Of a DNA stretch of 64,000 bases, positions 25,556 to 33,260 are shown in pieces. The stretch covers positions 189,894 to 253,893 of the forward strand of contig DJWY01000025.1 in NCBI GenBank assembly GCA_002448305.1. Direction: 5' to 3'. Every line of letters starts with the position of its first letter. Positions within the stretch are counted from its first letter, which is position 1. Source of the stretch: Selenomonadales bacterium UBA7018. Lineage in GTDB: Bacteria; Bacillota; Negativicutes; Selenomonadales; Selenomonadaceae. Position numbers and translations under genes: made by a program. The notes beneath the pieces were generated by a model. That model was not told where the DNA came from. It searched no databases and saw only the letters and a program-made list of their open reading frames with translations.

Positions 25556-26416
25556 TCATTTACTGCTTTTGAGCTTGACAACGGCAACGTTATCTTTGAA
25601 ATAGGGCGCGGAAATTTCGAGACCTTCGGGCTTGTCAAGGTCGATAGGCATATCATTTCCGAAAGGAACGATTACCCAAAAGACAACGTCAATCAATTTC
25701 GAGTTAAGAGCCGCAGCCCGCGCATTGCTGTCAATGTCGACAAGTGAAATATTTATGCCGGAACGTTTAGCAATTTCAGCAAGTAAAGCGGTATTGAATC
25801 CGGCAGGCTTGCCGTCTGTGCTTACATAGTCAAGGGGCGGAAGGTCGCCAGTTACGCCGACTTTGATTATGTCTGCGCCTTCAAATTTCGGGATTTCGAC
25901 TGCGAGCAGTGGTTTACCTTTTTCAAGGTTGGTAATGTAATCGTTGATAAGTTTATCAAGGGAGCCATCAGCTTTCATTTCGTCAATAACCTTATCAAGA
26001 TTATCTTTAAGGGCGGTTTCATCCTTGCGCACCGCAAAGCAGAAATAATCGCTGAGCTTGTTAATCGCGAAGTGCGGGATAATTTCAAACTTGTCGTTAT
26101 TGGTTACTAGATAATTCGCGACGCATTGATAAGTACTTATCGCCATAATGTCGCCCGATTCAAGCCCCATTTGCATTTGGTTAAAGCCGTCGTAGAATTT
26201 GGGCAGGTGCTTAGTATCTTTGGTACCGAGTTTTTCCGCCGCCTTGTCGAGAACGTCGCCCATAGTTTTTTCGTCGGTGTTAAGGCGGGTAATCATGCCG
26301 AGCTTAACTGATTCGCCGGAAAAATTTTTGTTGGGCTTATCGGCAACTTGTTCGCCGCCGCCGCAACCCGTCATCAGCAACGCCGCCGCGCAGATTGTCG
26401 CTAGAAATTTTTTCAT
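25556..26416 (-). CDS. Solute-binding lipoprotein, permuted SBP_bac_3 (copy B)
   Basis: 286 residues with lipobox LLMTGCGG. First block: KLGMITRLNTDEKTM, QMQMGLESGDIMAISTYQCV, MKADGSLDKLINDYITN. Second block: IKVGVTGDLPPLDYVSTDG, PAGFNTALLAEIAKRSG, DVVFWVIVP, ISAPYFKDN. The position where paralogues have ID-E reads GDIMAIS, a local difference in the lobe-2 strand. It starts 9 bases after copy A ends. As in the others, the arginine that grips the alpha-carboxylate in canonical amino acid binders is not found. Confidence 0.88.
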   Translation of the reverse strand: MKKFLATICAAALLMTGCGGGEQVADKPNKNFSGESVKLGMITRLNTDEKTMGDVLDKAAEKLGTKDTKHLPKFYDGFNQMQMGLESGDIMAISTYQCVANYLVTNNDKFEIIPHFAINKLSDYFCFAVRKDETALKDNLDKVIDEMKADGSLDKLINDYITNLEKGKPLLAVEIPKFEGADIIKVGVTGDLPPLDYVSTDGKPAGFNTALLAEIAKRSGINISLVDIDSNARAAALNSKLIDVVFWVIVPFGNDMPIDLDKPEGLEISAPYFKDNVAVVKLKSSK

Positions 26417-26425
26417 GTGGACACC

Positions 26426-27289
26426 TCATTTTTTAAGTTGAATATGCGAAATGTTATCTTTGAAATAGGGTGCGCTAAGCTCAATGCCGTCGGGCGTATC
26501 GATATTTTTTGGGAAAAATTCGCCTTCGGGCACGACTACCCAAAAGATAACGTCGATTTCTCCTGCTGATAAAGCCACCGCCCTTGCGCCGCTATCAATT
26601 TGGACAAGCTCAACATTTTTATTGAGACGCTTAGCGATTTCGGCAAGCAGAGCAGTATTGAATCCGGCTGGCGTCCCGTCTGCGCTTATATAGTCAAGGG
26701 GCGGAAGGTCGCCAGTTACGCCGATTTTAATTGTATCCGCGCCTTCAAAGTTCGGGATTTCGATTGCGGGCGGATTTTTCTTGTCAACGTTGACAATGTA
26801 TTCGCTGATAAGTTTATTTAGCGAGCCGTCGGATTTCATTTCCGCAAGAACTTTTTCTAAGTCGGCGTCAAGTTGCGCGTCGTCATCTTTCACGGCGAAG
26901 CAGAAATTATTTTCGAGTCCGCTAATCCAAGAATCGTTCGAGAATTCAAGATTGTTATTTTTGTTGATAAGATAATTGGCGACGCAGTTATAAGTACTAA
27001 TCTTGTCGACCTTGCCCGCCTCAAGCCCCATTTCCATTGCGCTAAGGTTATCGAAGAAAACGGGCACATGATTTACAACTTTAGCGCGGGTTTTTTCCTG
27101 CACTTTGAAGAGATATTCTTCCATTTGCTTTTCGCCGGCGTTAAGGTGAGTAATCATGCCGATTTTAGTTATTTTCTCCTGCGAGTCGTGTTTGACTTCG
27201 CCGCCGTCGGAGCCGCAACCTGTCATTAACAAGCCAGCCGCGCAGATTCCTACTAAAAATTTTTTCAAGCTCAATTTATCATTCCCCAT
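26426..27289 (-). CDS. Solute-binding lipoprotein, permuted SBP_bac_3 (copy A)
   Basis: About 287 residues from the ATG at 27289, two bases after the mreB stop codon; a TTG six codons further in is an alternative. Lipobox LLMTGCGS. First block: KIGMITHLNAGEKQM, AMEMGLEAGKVDKISTYNCV, MKSDGSLNKLISEYIVN. Second block: IKIGVTGDLPPLDYISADG, PAGFNTALLAEIAKRLN, DVIFWVVVP, LSAPYFKDN. It is the first of the six in transcription order. The mreB stop and this start fall inside a copy of the ATTAGGAAT intergenic repeat. Confidence 0.87.
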   Translation of the reverse strand: MGNDKLSLKKFLVGICAAGLLMTGCGSDGGEVKHDSQEKITKIGMITHLNAGEKQMEEYLFKVQEKTRAKVVNHVPVFFDNLSAMEMGLEAGKVDKISTYNCVANYLINKNNNLEFSNDSWISGLENNFCFAVKDDDAQLDADLEKVLAEMKSDGSLNKLISEYIVNVDKKNPPAIEIPNFEGADTIKIGVTGDLPPLDYISADGTPAGFNTALLAEIAKRLNKNVELVQIDSGARAVALSAGEIDVIFWVVVPEGEFFPKNIDTPDGIELSAPYFKDNISHIQLKK

Positions 27290-27291
27290 TC

Positions 27292-28281
27292 CTAATTCCT
27301 CATTGATTCTAAAGCTTTGCCGGTGCCGATAGCGACGCAACTCAATGGGTCATCGGCAAGCATTGTAGGAATATTTGTTTCCTTGCGAACTAAATCCGCT
27401 AAGCCGTAAAGCATAGCCCCGCCGCCCGTCAAAACTATTCCATGATCCATAATATCGGCTGCGAGTTCAGGCGGTGTTTTTTCCAAAACGCTTTTGACGC
27501 ACATAACAATATTTTCAACAGAATCATGCAAAGCACTGGCGATTTCGTCCGAAGTGATAGTTACATTTTTAGGCAAGCCCGTCAAAATATCCCGCCCGCT
27601 AATGCTTAAACTTTCATGCCTTGCGCCCTGATACGCCGCGCCAACTTTGATTTTAATATTTTCGGCGGTGCGTTCGCCTATCATTAAATTATATTCCTTT
27701 TTAACGTAAAGTTCTATGTCGCTGTCGAACTTGTCGCCCGCCACGCGTAAACTTTCGCCGCAGACAATCCCGCCTAAAGAAATAACAGCAACATCGCAAG
27801 TGCCGCCGCCTATGTCGATAACCATTGAGCCCATTGGCTCGGAAATATCAATCCCCGCGCCCAATGCCGCCGCTATCGGTTCTTCAATTAACTCCGTGCG
27901 TTTTGCGCCAGCTTGTTCCGCCGCGTCCTGTACTGCGCGTTTCTCAACGTCATTAACGCCCGTCGGCACGCAAATCATTACTTTAGGTCGAAATAAAAAT
28001 GACCGCCCAATAACCTTTTCCAAAAAATGTCTTATCATTGACTCTGTCATTTCGTAATCGGCTATGACACCGTCTCGGAGTGGACGTATCGCAATGATAT
28101 TGCCGGGCGTGCGTCCTATCATATCTCGCGCCTCTTGCCCTATCGCTACGATTTTATCATTATCCCTGTCGACGGCAACGACCGACGGCTCGCGCAATAC
28201 TATTCCTTTGCCCTTAACGTAGACTAGAATATTTGCCGTGCCCAAATCTATTCCGACGCTCATTGACATCCCAAAAAACAA
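27292..28281 (-). CDS. mreB: Rod shape-determining protein, MreB/Mbl family
   Basis: 329 residues from the TTG at 28281, 9 bases after AAGGGAG, giving the usual start MFFGMSMSVGIDLGTANIL. It is an actin-like ATPase that directs side-wall peptidoglycan synthesis. Visible motifs are phosphate-1 GIDLGTAN, GGGTCDVAVISLGG (phosphate-2) and VLTGGGAMLYGL (adenosine). No mreC, mreD or mrdB follow. Instead the stop codon is two bases from the first binding-protein gene, so mreB heads the ABC operon. Since it is a lone copy, Mbl or a specialised paralogue is possible. Confidence 0.9.
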   Translation of the reverse strand: MFFGMSMSVGIDLGTANILVYVKGKGIVLREPSVVAVDRDNDKIVAIGQEARDMIGRTPGNIIAIRPLRDGVIADYEMTESMIRHFLEKVIGRSFLFRPKVMICVPTGVNDVEKRAVQDAAEQAGAKRTELIEEPIAAALGAGIDISEPMGSMVIDIGGGTCDVAVISLGGIVCGESLRVAGDKFDSDIELYVKKEYNLMIGERTAENIKIKVGAAYQGARHESLSISGRDILTGLPKNVTITSDEIASALHDSVENIVMCVKSVLEKTPPELAADIMDHGIVLTGGGAMLYGLADLVRKETNIPTMLADDPLSCVAIGTGKALESMRN

Positions 28282-28394
28282 GTTGCAAAACTCCCTTCTG
28301 CCAACGCGTAAAAAATCTCCCAAAACTGCCAGAATTTTATCATGCTTTATTTTCATTTACAAGCGGCGCGGCGGGCAATAAATTTATAAAACAC

Positions 28395-28423
28395 TTGCCA
28401 CGCGAAAAAATCAATGATATAAT
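28395..28423 (+). promoter_or_regulatory. Promoter of the rpsF-ssb-rpsR operon
   Basis: TTGCCA (28395-28400), a 17-base spacer and TATAAT (28418-28423), 73 bases before the rpsF start. Confidence 0.85.
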
Positions 28424-28496
28424 TCGCGCCTGTTAGTAAAAAAAAAACTCTCTGCTCGCTTTTGTGAGCCGATAGTCCAAAGGGAGGTGTATCGAG

Positions 28497-28796
28497 TTGA
28501 GAAAGTACGAAGTTATCTTCATAATCCGCTCTATGGAGGAAGAGGCGACCAACGCTGTTATCGATAAGTTCGTAAAACTCATCGCGGCGCAAGGTGGCAC
28601 AATCACCAAAGAAGAACGTTGGGGCAAACGCCGTCTCGCTTACGAGATTAAGAAAGAGGCTGAAGGTTTCTACGTCTTGTTCTATGTGACTTGCGAACCG
28701 GCTTGCGTTGCCGAGTGCGACCGCGTCATGAAAATTACGGACGAGATTCTCAAGCATATGATTGTTCGTTCTGACGAGAAAGAGGAGCAAGAATGA
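28497..28796 (+). CDS. rpsF: 30S ribosomal protein S6
   Basis: 99 residues starting with TTG at 28497, 9 bases after AGGGAGG. S6 binds 16S rRNA with S18 on the platform of the small subunit. The start RKYEVIFIIRS and KRRLAYEIKKEAEGFYVL are signature stretches. First gene of the conserved rpsF-ssb-rpsR operon; its stop overlaps the ssb start by 4 bases. Confidence 0.97.
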   Translation: MRKYEVIFIIRSMEEEATNAVIDKFVKLIAAQGGTITKEERWGKRRLAYEIKKEAEGFYVLFYVTCEPACVAECDRVMKITDEILKHMIVRSDEKEEQE

Positions 28797-29275
28797 ATAG
28801 GGTAATTCTTTCGGGCAATTTAACCCGCGACCCCGAAGTCCGCTATTCGCAAAGCGGAATGGCTTTTACCAGAATGGGACTTGCCGTTCAGCGTCGCAGT
28901 AAAAGCAAGGACAAGGATAAAGACGTCACTGTTGATTTTTTCAACATAGTTGCCTTTGATAAAACTGCCGAGTTCTGCGGAAATTATCTTCACAAGGGTT
29001 CGCGCGTTTTTGTCGAAGGGCGTTTACAAACGTCGAGCTATGAAAACAAAGATGGCGTCAAAGTCAATTCGGTCGAAATTATGATTGACAATATCGAATT
29101 TGGCGATTCTAAACGTCAAAGTGACGGTGGCGATGATTCTGTTAGACGTTCTTCGAGCAACAGCAGTTACGTCGACAATTTTGTAAATCGTCGCGAACAA
29201 GCTCAGCAGAAAAGAAATAACAATTACGACGACTTCGGCGGCGAACCCATTGACCCAGAAGACACGCCTTTTTAA
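28793..29275 (+). CDS. ssb: Single-stranded DNA-binding protein
   Basis: 160 residues. An OB-fold (about 1-105: MNRVILSGNLTRDPEVRYSQ, then FFNIVAFDKTAEFCGNYLHKG, VEGRLQTSSY) is followed by a polar linker and the acidic tail ending DPEDTPF, which recruits repair and replication partners. Essential replication protein, placed between S6 and S18 genes as in most Firmicutes. Confidence 0.97.
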   Translation: MNRVILSGNLTRDPEVRYSQSGMAFTRMGLAVQRRSKSKDKDKDVTVDFFNIVAFDKTAEFCGNYLHKGSRVFVEGRLQTSSYENKDGVKVNSVEIMIDNIEFGDSKRQSDGGDDSVRRSSSNSSYVDNFVNRREQAQQKRNNNYDDFGGEPIDPEDTPF

Positions 29276-29287
29276 GGAGGATTGAAG

Positions 29288-29518
29288 ATGCGTAGAGAAA
29301 GAGGTCGACGCCCGCGCAGAAAAGTTTGTGCGTTTTGCGTCGATAAAGTTGAGAGAATAGACTATAAAGACGCGGCGAAACTCCGCCGTTTCACAACCGA
29401 GCGCGGCAAAATTCTTCCGCGCCGCATTTCGGGCAACTGCGCCAAGCATCAGCGTCAAGTGACTATCGCCATTAAACGCGCACGCAATATCGCGCTCTTG
29501 CCATTCACTGCAGATTAA
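29288..29518 (+). CDS. rpsR: 30S ribosomal protein S18
   Basis: 76 residues from the ATG at 29288, 7 bases after GGAGG. Contains the S18 core KVCAFCVDKVERIDYKD and RRISGNCAKHQRQV. Partner of S6 in the platform. The CxxC pair and the lone Cys near NCAKH suggest a zinc-containing (C+) form, but only three cysteines are seen. Last gene of the operon, followed by a strong terminator. Confidence 0.96.
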   Translation: MRRERGRRPRRKVCAFCVDKVERIDYKDAAKLRRFTTERGKILPRRISGNCAKHQRQVTIAIKRARNIALLPFTAD

Positions 29519-29536
29519 AATTTTTATCGAATAAAA

Positions 29537-29567
29537 ATCCCCTGCCGCAACTTTGACAGGGGATTTT
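29537..29567. terminator. Terminator after rpsR
   Basis: An 8-bp stem ATCCCCTG/CAGGGGAT (29537-29544 with 29557-29564) followed by six T residues; A residues before it allow use by the minus-strand hydrolase gene as well. Confidence 0.88.
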
Positions 29568-29570
29568 TTC

Positions 29571-29620
29571 AATTAGGAATTTGGAATTTGGAATGGAAAA
29601 TTCATTGCGCATTTCTAATT
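29571..29620. repeat. ATTAGGAAT-family intergenic repeat
   Basis: AATTAG (29571-29576) and CTAATT (29615-29620) bracket units AGGAATTTGGAATTTGGAAT, as in the copies near 7600 and 50904. It lies between rpsR and the minus-strand hydrolase and touches the hydrolase stop codon. Confidence 0.55.
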
Positions 29621-30734
29621 ACGCATTGCCTTTCAGATTGGTCTTGAAAAACAGTTCAATTTTATCGAACGGAATTTTAGCAAGATTGTCGTAAAGGTCG
29701 ATGTGATTTGCGTCGGGAATAATCATCAGCTCTTTGTTATCGCCGGGCAACTTTTTAAAAGCGTCTTCGCTAAAATATCTGCTGTGCGTCTTCTCCCCGT
29801 GAATTATCAGCACGGGATTTTTTATTTCGGCACTGTAGCAAAGAATGGGCATATTCATAAAGGAAAGCGAACTTGTCGTATTCCAGCCCGCGTTGGAATT
29901 GAGAGAGCGTTTATGATAGCCGCGTTCGGTTTTGTAGTAGGCGTAATAATCCTTGACGAACTGCGGCATTTGCGAAACGTCATCTGGGACGCCGCCCGCC
30001 CGCGCATAAGTTCCGGCTTTATAATCGGCGGTGCGTTGACGGCTTAAATTTTCGCGATTGGCTTGACGTTCGGCGGCAATAGTCGTAGCGTCTTTGTCGT
30101 AATCGAAATAGCCATTGGCATTGACGCGGCTCATATCATACATTGTCGTTGTGACAGTTGCTTTAATGCGCGTATCAATCGCCGCCGCATTGATAGCCAT
30201 ACCGCCCCAGCCGCAAATACCGATTATGCCGATTCGTTCTGCGTCAACATTAGGTTGCACGGAAAGGAAATCGACTGCCGCGCAGAAATCTTCGGTATTA
30301 ATGTCGGGAGAAGCAACAAAACGCGGCGTGCCTCCACTTTCGCCCGTGAATGACGGATCAAAGGCAATCGCCAAAAAACCGCGTTCCGCCATCTGTTGAG
30401 CGTAAAGCCCTGAACTTTGTTCCTTGACTGCTCCGAAAGGTCCCGCAACTGCTATCGCTGCGAGCTTCCCTGTATAAACTTTCGGTTCGTAAAGGTCTGC
30501 CGCAAGCGTTATCCCGTAGCGATTAACGAATGTAACTTTGCGATGATTAACTTTAATACTTTGCGGGAAAACTTTATCCCATTCCTTGACGAGCTGAAGA
30601 TTTTCAACTTTAATTTTGCTTGTCGAAATATTAGTTGCATCAGGAGAAATTGCCGCCGCGCCGCCCGCAATCGGTACACTGATAACTCCGAGACATAACG
30701 CGGCTGTCAAAATTTTTCTCAGGAAATTTTTCAT
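29619..30734 (-). CDS. Secreted alpha/beta hydrolase, dienelactone-hydrolase-like
   Basis: 371 residues with a signal peptide (about 1-28). An alpha/beta-hydrolase fold follows: the nucleophile elbow is GICGWGG, with Cys instead of Ser as in dienelactone hydrolases; the late loop PDANHIDLYD supplies the histidine. Similar to YcjY-like exported hydrolases of unknown substrate. The central insert (about 215-290) is rich in Tyr, Asn and Arg. It is monocistronic. The enzyme class is reasonably sure; the reaction is not. Confidence 0.78.
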   Translation of the reverse strand: MKNFLRKILTAALCLGVISVPIAGGAAAISPDATNISTSKIKVENLQLVKEWDKVFPQSIKVNHRKVTFVNRYGITLAADLYEPKVYTGKLAAIAVAGPFGAVKEQSSGLYAQQMAERGFLAIAFDPSFTGESGGTPRFVASPDINTEDFCAAVDFLSVQPNVDAERIGIIGICGWGGMAINAAAIDTRIKATVTTTMYDMSRVNANGYFDYDKDATTIAAERQANRENLSRQRTADYKAGTYARAGGVPDDVSQMPQFVKDYYAYYKTERGYHKRSLNSNAGWNTTSSLSFMNMPILCYSAEIKNPVLIIHGEKTHSRYFSEDAFKKLPGDNKELMIIPDANHIDLYDNLAKIPFDKIELFFKTNLKGNA

Positions 30735-30834
30735 AACTTAATCTCCTTTACTTGGCTTTTCGCGAATTATATAATTTCCTTGCTGGAAAATAAAGTGCTC
30801 AGTTCAAAAAACATGTGGAGGATAAATAAAAGTA

Positions 30835-31359
30835 ATGTCCGATAGAAAATTTTTGCCGCCGATAATTTTCGCTTTGTCGATAATTTTGTTGGTCGGCTGG
30901 TACGTATTCATTTACGAGCCAACGCAACGAAAAATTTTAAGCATGGAGCTTGAAACGCGGCGACTAAACGAAGTTGAGCGGGAAATTTTCGACATGAAAG
31001 CGCGTCACGTCGATTTATCAGCGTTCGTTTTGGAAAAGGAAATGCAACTCGACGAGGCGCGAAATTTCTTACCTGCGACACTTGCGCAAGATAAATTTGT
31101 CGACGAACTTTATAAGACGGCGGAACTTTGCGGCGCAAAAATCACTTCGATTAGGACGGACGAAGCAATTTCGGCAGAAGAAATTCAAGCGCAAGTCGTC
31201 AGCGTAAATTTGGAGGCTGATTATATTTCGTTGATGAATTTTATTCGCGGCGTCATTGACGGCGAACGCTTGACGACGCTCGACGAAATTTCCATTGAAC
31301 GTTCCGGCGGAATTCTTTCCTGCGATTTGGATTTTAAAATTTTCGCGACCGCCCCTTAA
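30835..31359 (+). CDS. PilO-like membrane protein
   Basis: 174 residues: a short cytoplasmic N-terminus, one membrane segment (about 8-27), a coiled coil (about 35-75) and a C-terminal ferredoxin-like domain (about 90-174) with VVSVNLEADYISLMNFIRG typical of PilO/GspM. PilO normally pairs with PilN to form the type IV pilus alignment complex. No PilM, PilN or PilQ genes are here, so it may belong to an assembly encoded elsewhere. The small membrane protein that follows may be cotranscribed. Confidence 0.7.
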   Translation: MSDRKFLPPIIFALSIILLVGWYVFIYEPTQRKILSMELETRRLNEVEREIFDMKARHVDLSAFVLEKEMQLDEARNFLPATLAQDKFVDELYKTAELCGAKITSIRTDEAISAEEIQAQVVSVNLEADYISLMNFIRGVIDGERLTTLDEISIERSGGILSCDLDFKIFATAP

Positions 31360-31418
31360 ACTTTACAAAATGTATCTCCTCTGATAAACTCAAAAAAAAA
31401 TTCAAAGGGGAATCGTCT

Positions 31419-31757
31419 ATGGCGCGTCAAACTAGAAAAATCGCAAAAAAAATTCAGCCCAAGAAAAAAGCTGAATCGGAAAATAAACAGCCGGAAAAAA
31501 AGGTTGGCAAAGATTATTTGTTAATCATCGTGCTTGCGCTAACAATCGTTTTTTTGATATTCGGCTGGTCAAATTTCACCGCGCTCAATCGCGGACTTTA
31601 TCTGGCGTTATTGGCGTCACTCTCGACGACTTACGCCCGCCGCCATTATAACTTTACGGAAACTCAAGACCTGTGGCTAGAACGAATAGGGCTTGCCGCC
31701 ATGATTCTGGCAATCATTATGTTCGCGCTGGTTGTCTACAATCAATATTTTGCTTAA
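31419..31757 (+). CDS. Small membrane protein, unknown function
   Basis: 112 residues: a Lys/Gln-rich N-terminal 30 residues, then hydrophobic segments at about 33-50, 57-70 and 90-108. I recognise no family. It starts 59 bases after the PilO-like gene with its own AAGGGG site and is followed by a strong terminator, so the two may form one transcript. Confidence 0.6.
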   Translation: MARQTRKIAKKIQPKKKAESENKQPEKKVGKDYLLIIVLALTIVFLIFGWSNFTALNRGLYLALLASLSTTYARRHYNFTETQDLWLERIGLAAMILAIIMFALVVYNQYFA

Positions 31758-31763
31758 AATAAA

Positions 31764-31799
31764 ATCTCCCGTCAAAGATTTCTGGCGGGAGATTTTTTT
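31764..31799. terminator. Bidirectional terminator
   Basis: An 11-bp stem (31764-31774 with 31783-31793, one mismatch) followed by seven T residues; flanking A residues allow use from the minus strand. It separates the small membrane protein gene from the converging 3D-domain gene. Confidence 0.9.
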
Positions 31800-31801
31800 G
31801 T

Positions 31802-32434
31802 CTATTTCAAAACGAAAACCGTAACATTTCGCCGCCCAAAATCCATCGCTTGATAATAATTTTCCATGCATAAATCGATTTTGTAGCCGTAAATCGCGCC
31901 GCCGGTATCCGCCGCTAATGCTTCGCCGTAACCTGGAATATAAACTCGCGAGCCTAGCGGAATTATCGCCGGGTCAACCGCTACTATTCCATAAGTCGCT
32001 GGAATGCCCGTTGCAGTTATTCCTGCGCCGTCACCGTCGCCCGGCAGATACGCTGTCGCCTCCATGCCGAGTACCTGCGTATATGGAACGTAGCCTTGCG
32101 GCGTCTCAACGACATTTTCGGGCGGAACTTCTTCGACAGTCGGAACTTCTTCAACTGGAGTTTCAATCGTCTCTGTCCGCGAATTTTCTACGACGTGCAT
32201 AAATTCTTCCGCTAATTCGTCGCCGCCGCTAACTTTAATTTGTCCGTTTTCGTCAATCGCTATCGCTGTTGGTTCTGCGCTCGTCTCTTCGACTTCTGCC
32301 ACTTCGCACAAAACTTCTTCTTCCTCTTGCGTGGTAAATCCTGTGTTAATCATAGCTAATACCGTCAGCATGAGACTGAGTGCAAATTTTTTTCTAATTG
32401 TCTCAAGTGTTTTAAATATTTTGCGCTTCATCAT
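31802..32434 (-). CDS. Secreted 3D-domain protein
   Basis: 210 residues with a signal or membrane-anchor segment (about 15-33), an acidic, low-complexity linker (about 36-115) and a C-terminal 3D domain (about 120-210). The domain shows MEATAYLPGDGDGAG, GIVAVDPAIIPLGSRVYIPG and ALAADTGGAIYGYKIDLCM, whose three aspartates name the family. 3D domains have the MltA-type double-psi barrel and occur in cell-wall lytic enzymes such as RpfB/YuiC. The gene has a long structured leader and only a weak ribosome site (GGCGG very close to the ATG pair). Confidence 0.85.
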   Translation of the reverse strand: MMKRKIFKTLETIRKKFALSLMLTVLAMINTGFTTQEEEEVLCEVAEVEETSAEPTAIAIDENGQIKVSGGDELAEEFMHVVENSRTETIETPVEEVPTVEEVPPENVVETPQGYVPYTQVLGMEATAYLPGDGDGAGITATGIPATYGIVAVDPAIIPLGSRVYIPGYGEALAADTGGAIYGYKIDLCMENYYQAMDFGRRNVTVFVLK

Positions 32435-32444
32435 TCCGCCGCTT

Positions 32445-32642
32445 GACGCAACATCTTGTCGCGTCCCAAGCAGGACGACTGCTTATGGTCGCCTCTTTGC
32501 TTCGGAGCAGCTTTCCCCCTTTCAAAATAGAACAAAATGTTAAAATCCAAAAGCGTCGCGGTTACTTTTAAAAAGTAACCAAACAGTTGACGCGATTGAG
32601 CATTTTGCAGTTCGAACTTTGTCGCCGCGTTCGTGCTCAATC
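32445..32642 (-). promoter_or_regulatory. Structured 5' leader of the 3D-domain gene
   Basis: The 220-base untranslated leader contains, in transcript order, GATTGAGCA/TGCTCAATC (32642-32634 with 32602-32594), GCGTC (32593-32589), a hairpin GGTTACTTTT/AAAAGTAACC (32580-32571 with 32569-32560), GACGC (32557-32553), AGCAG/CTGCT (32482-32478 with 32472-32468), GACGC (32465-32461) and GCGTC (32449-32445). The four GCGTC/GACGC arms can pair in two exclusive ways, and the last is close to the start codon. A riboswitch is plausible; I could not match a known class. Confidence 0.5.
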
Positions 32643-32656
32643 AAAAACCGCCGCGT

Positions 32657-32685
32657 AATATACTGCGCGACGGCGATTTTGTCAA
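32657..32685 (-). promoter_or_regulatory. Promoter of the 3D-domain gene
   Basis: On the minus strand: TTGACA (32685-32680), a 17-base spacer and TATATT (32662-32657). Transcription would start near 32650, giving a leader of about 215 bases. The -35 lies just past the stop codon of the upstream cyclo-ligase gene. Confidence 0.85.
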
Positions 32686-32690
32686 GTTTT

Positions 32691-33254
32691 TCAAAATTCT
32701 AACATAGTTTTTGGCGTCATGACGGCATTTATTTTTGCGTCGTGAGGCTCAAGCGGCAAGCTCTCTACGACTTGAAAATCATAGGCGAATGCAATTTTTT
32801 TAGCATTGACGGCACGTGGCAAAAATCTATCGTAGTAGCCGCCACCCAATCCTAATCGCCCGCCCGTTTTATCAAATGCCGCGCCTGGAACAATTACGCA
32901 ATCAATCTGCGCGGGTTCAATAAAATTTCTTTGCTCCTTCTTGACGGTCGGAATATTAAACGCGCCAATTTCCAAAGAATCAAAGTCGGGAACTTCAACC
33001 GCTCGAATTTCACCCTTGCCAATTATCAGCGGTATCGCCAAAAGTTTTTTATCGGCAAGACACGCCGCGAACAATTCGTTCAGCTGTAATTCTTCGGGCA
33101 TGGACGCATACGCCATTAAAATTTTCGCGCTCTGATAAATTTCAGTCGCTAAGAATTTTTCTATCAGCTCGCGGCTAATTCTATCGCGCTCGGCTATCGG
33201 AACAGACGCCCGCTTAGCTAAAAACTTTTGGCGCAATATTTTTTTCGACTCCAT
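32691..33254 (-). CDS. 5-formyltetrahydrofolate cyclo-ligase
   Basis: 187 residues. The enzyme converts 5-formyl-THF to 5,10-methenyl-THF with ATP. The N-terminal KKILRQKFLAKRASV and the nucleotide/folate loop GGRLGLGGGYYDRFL are diagnostic, and VMTPKTMLEF closes the protein. It starts 6 bases after the amino acid permease gene ends and is probably cotranscribed with it. The promoter for the next gene lies just beyond its stop codon. Confidence 0.93.
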   Translation of the reverse strand: MESKKILRQKFLAKRASVPIAERDRISRELIEKFLATEIYQSAKILMAYASMPEELQLNELFAACLADKKLLAIPLIIGKGEIRAVEVPDFDSLEIGAFNIPTVKKEQRNFIEPAQIDCVIVPGAAFDKTGGRLGLGGGYYDRFLPRAVNAKKIAFAYDFQVVESLPLEPHDAKINAVMTPKTMLEF

Positions 33255-33260
33255 AAATTT

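Noticed and set aside
32435..32690. ydaO (c-di-AMP) riboswitch
   Set aside because: Context fits, but the family's conserved blocks could not be found by eye; left as unclassified.
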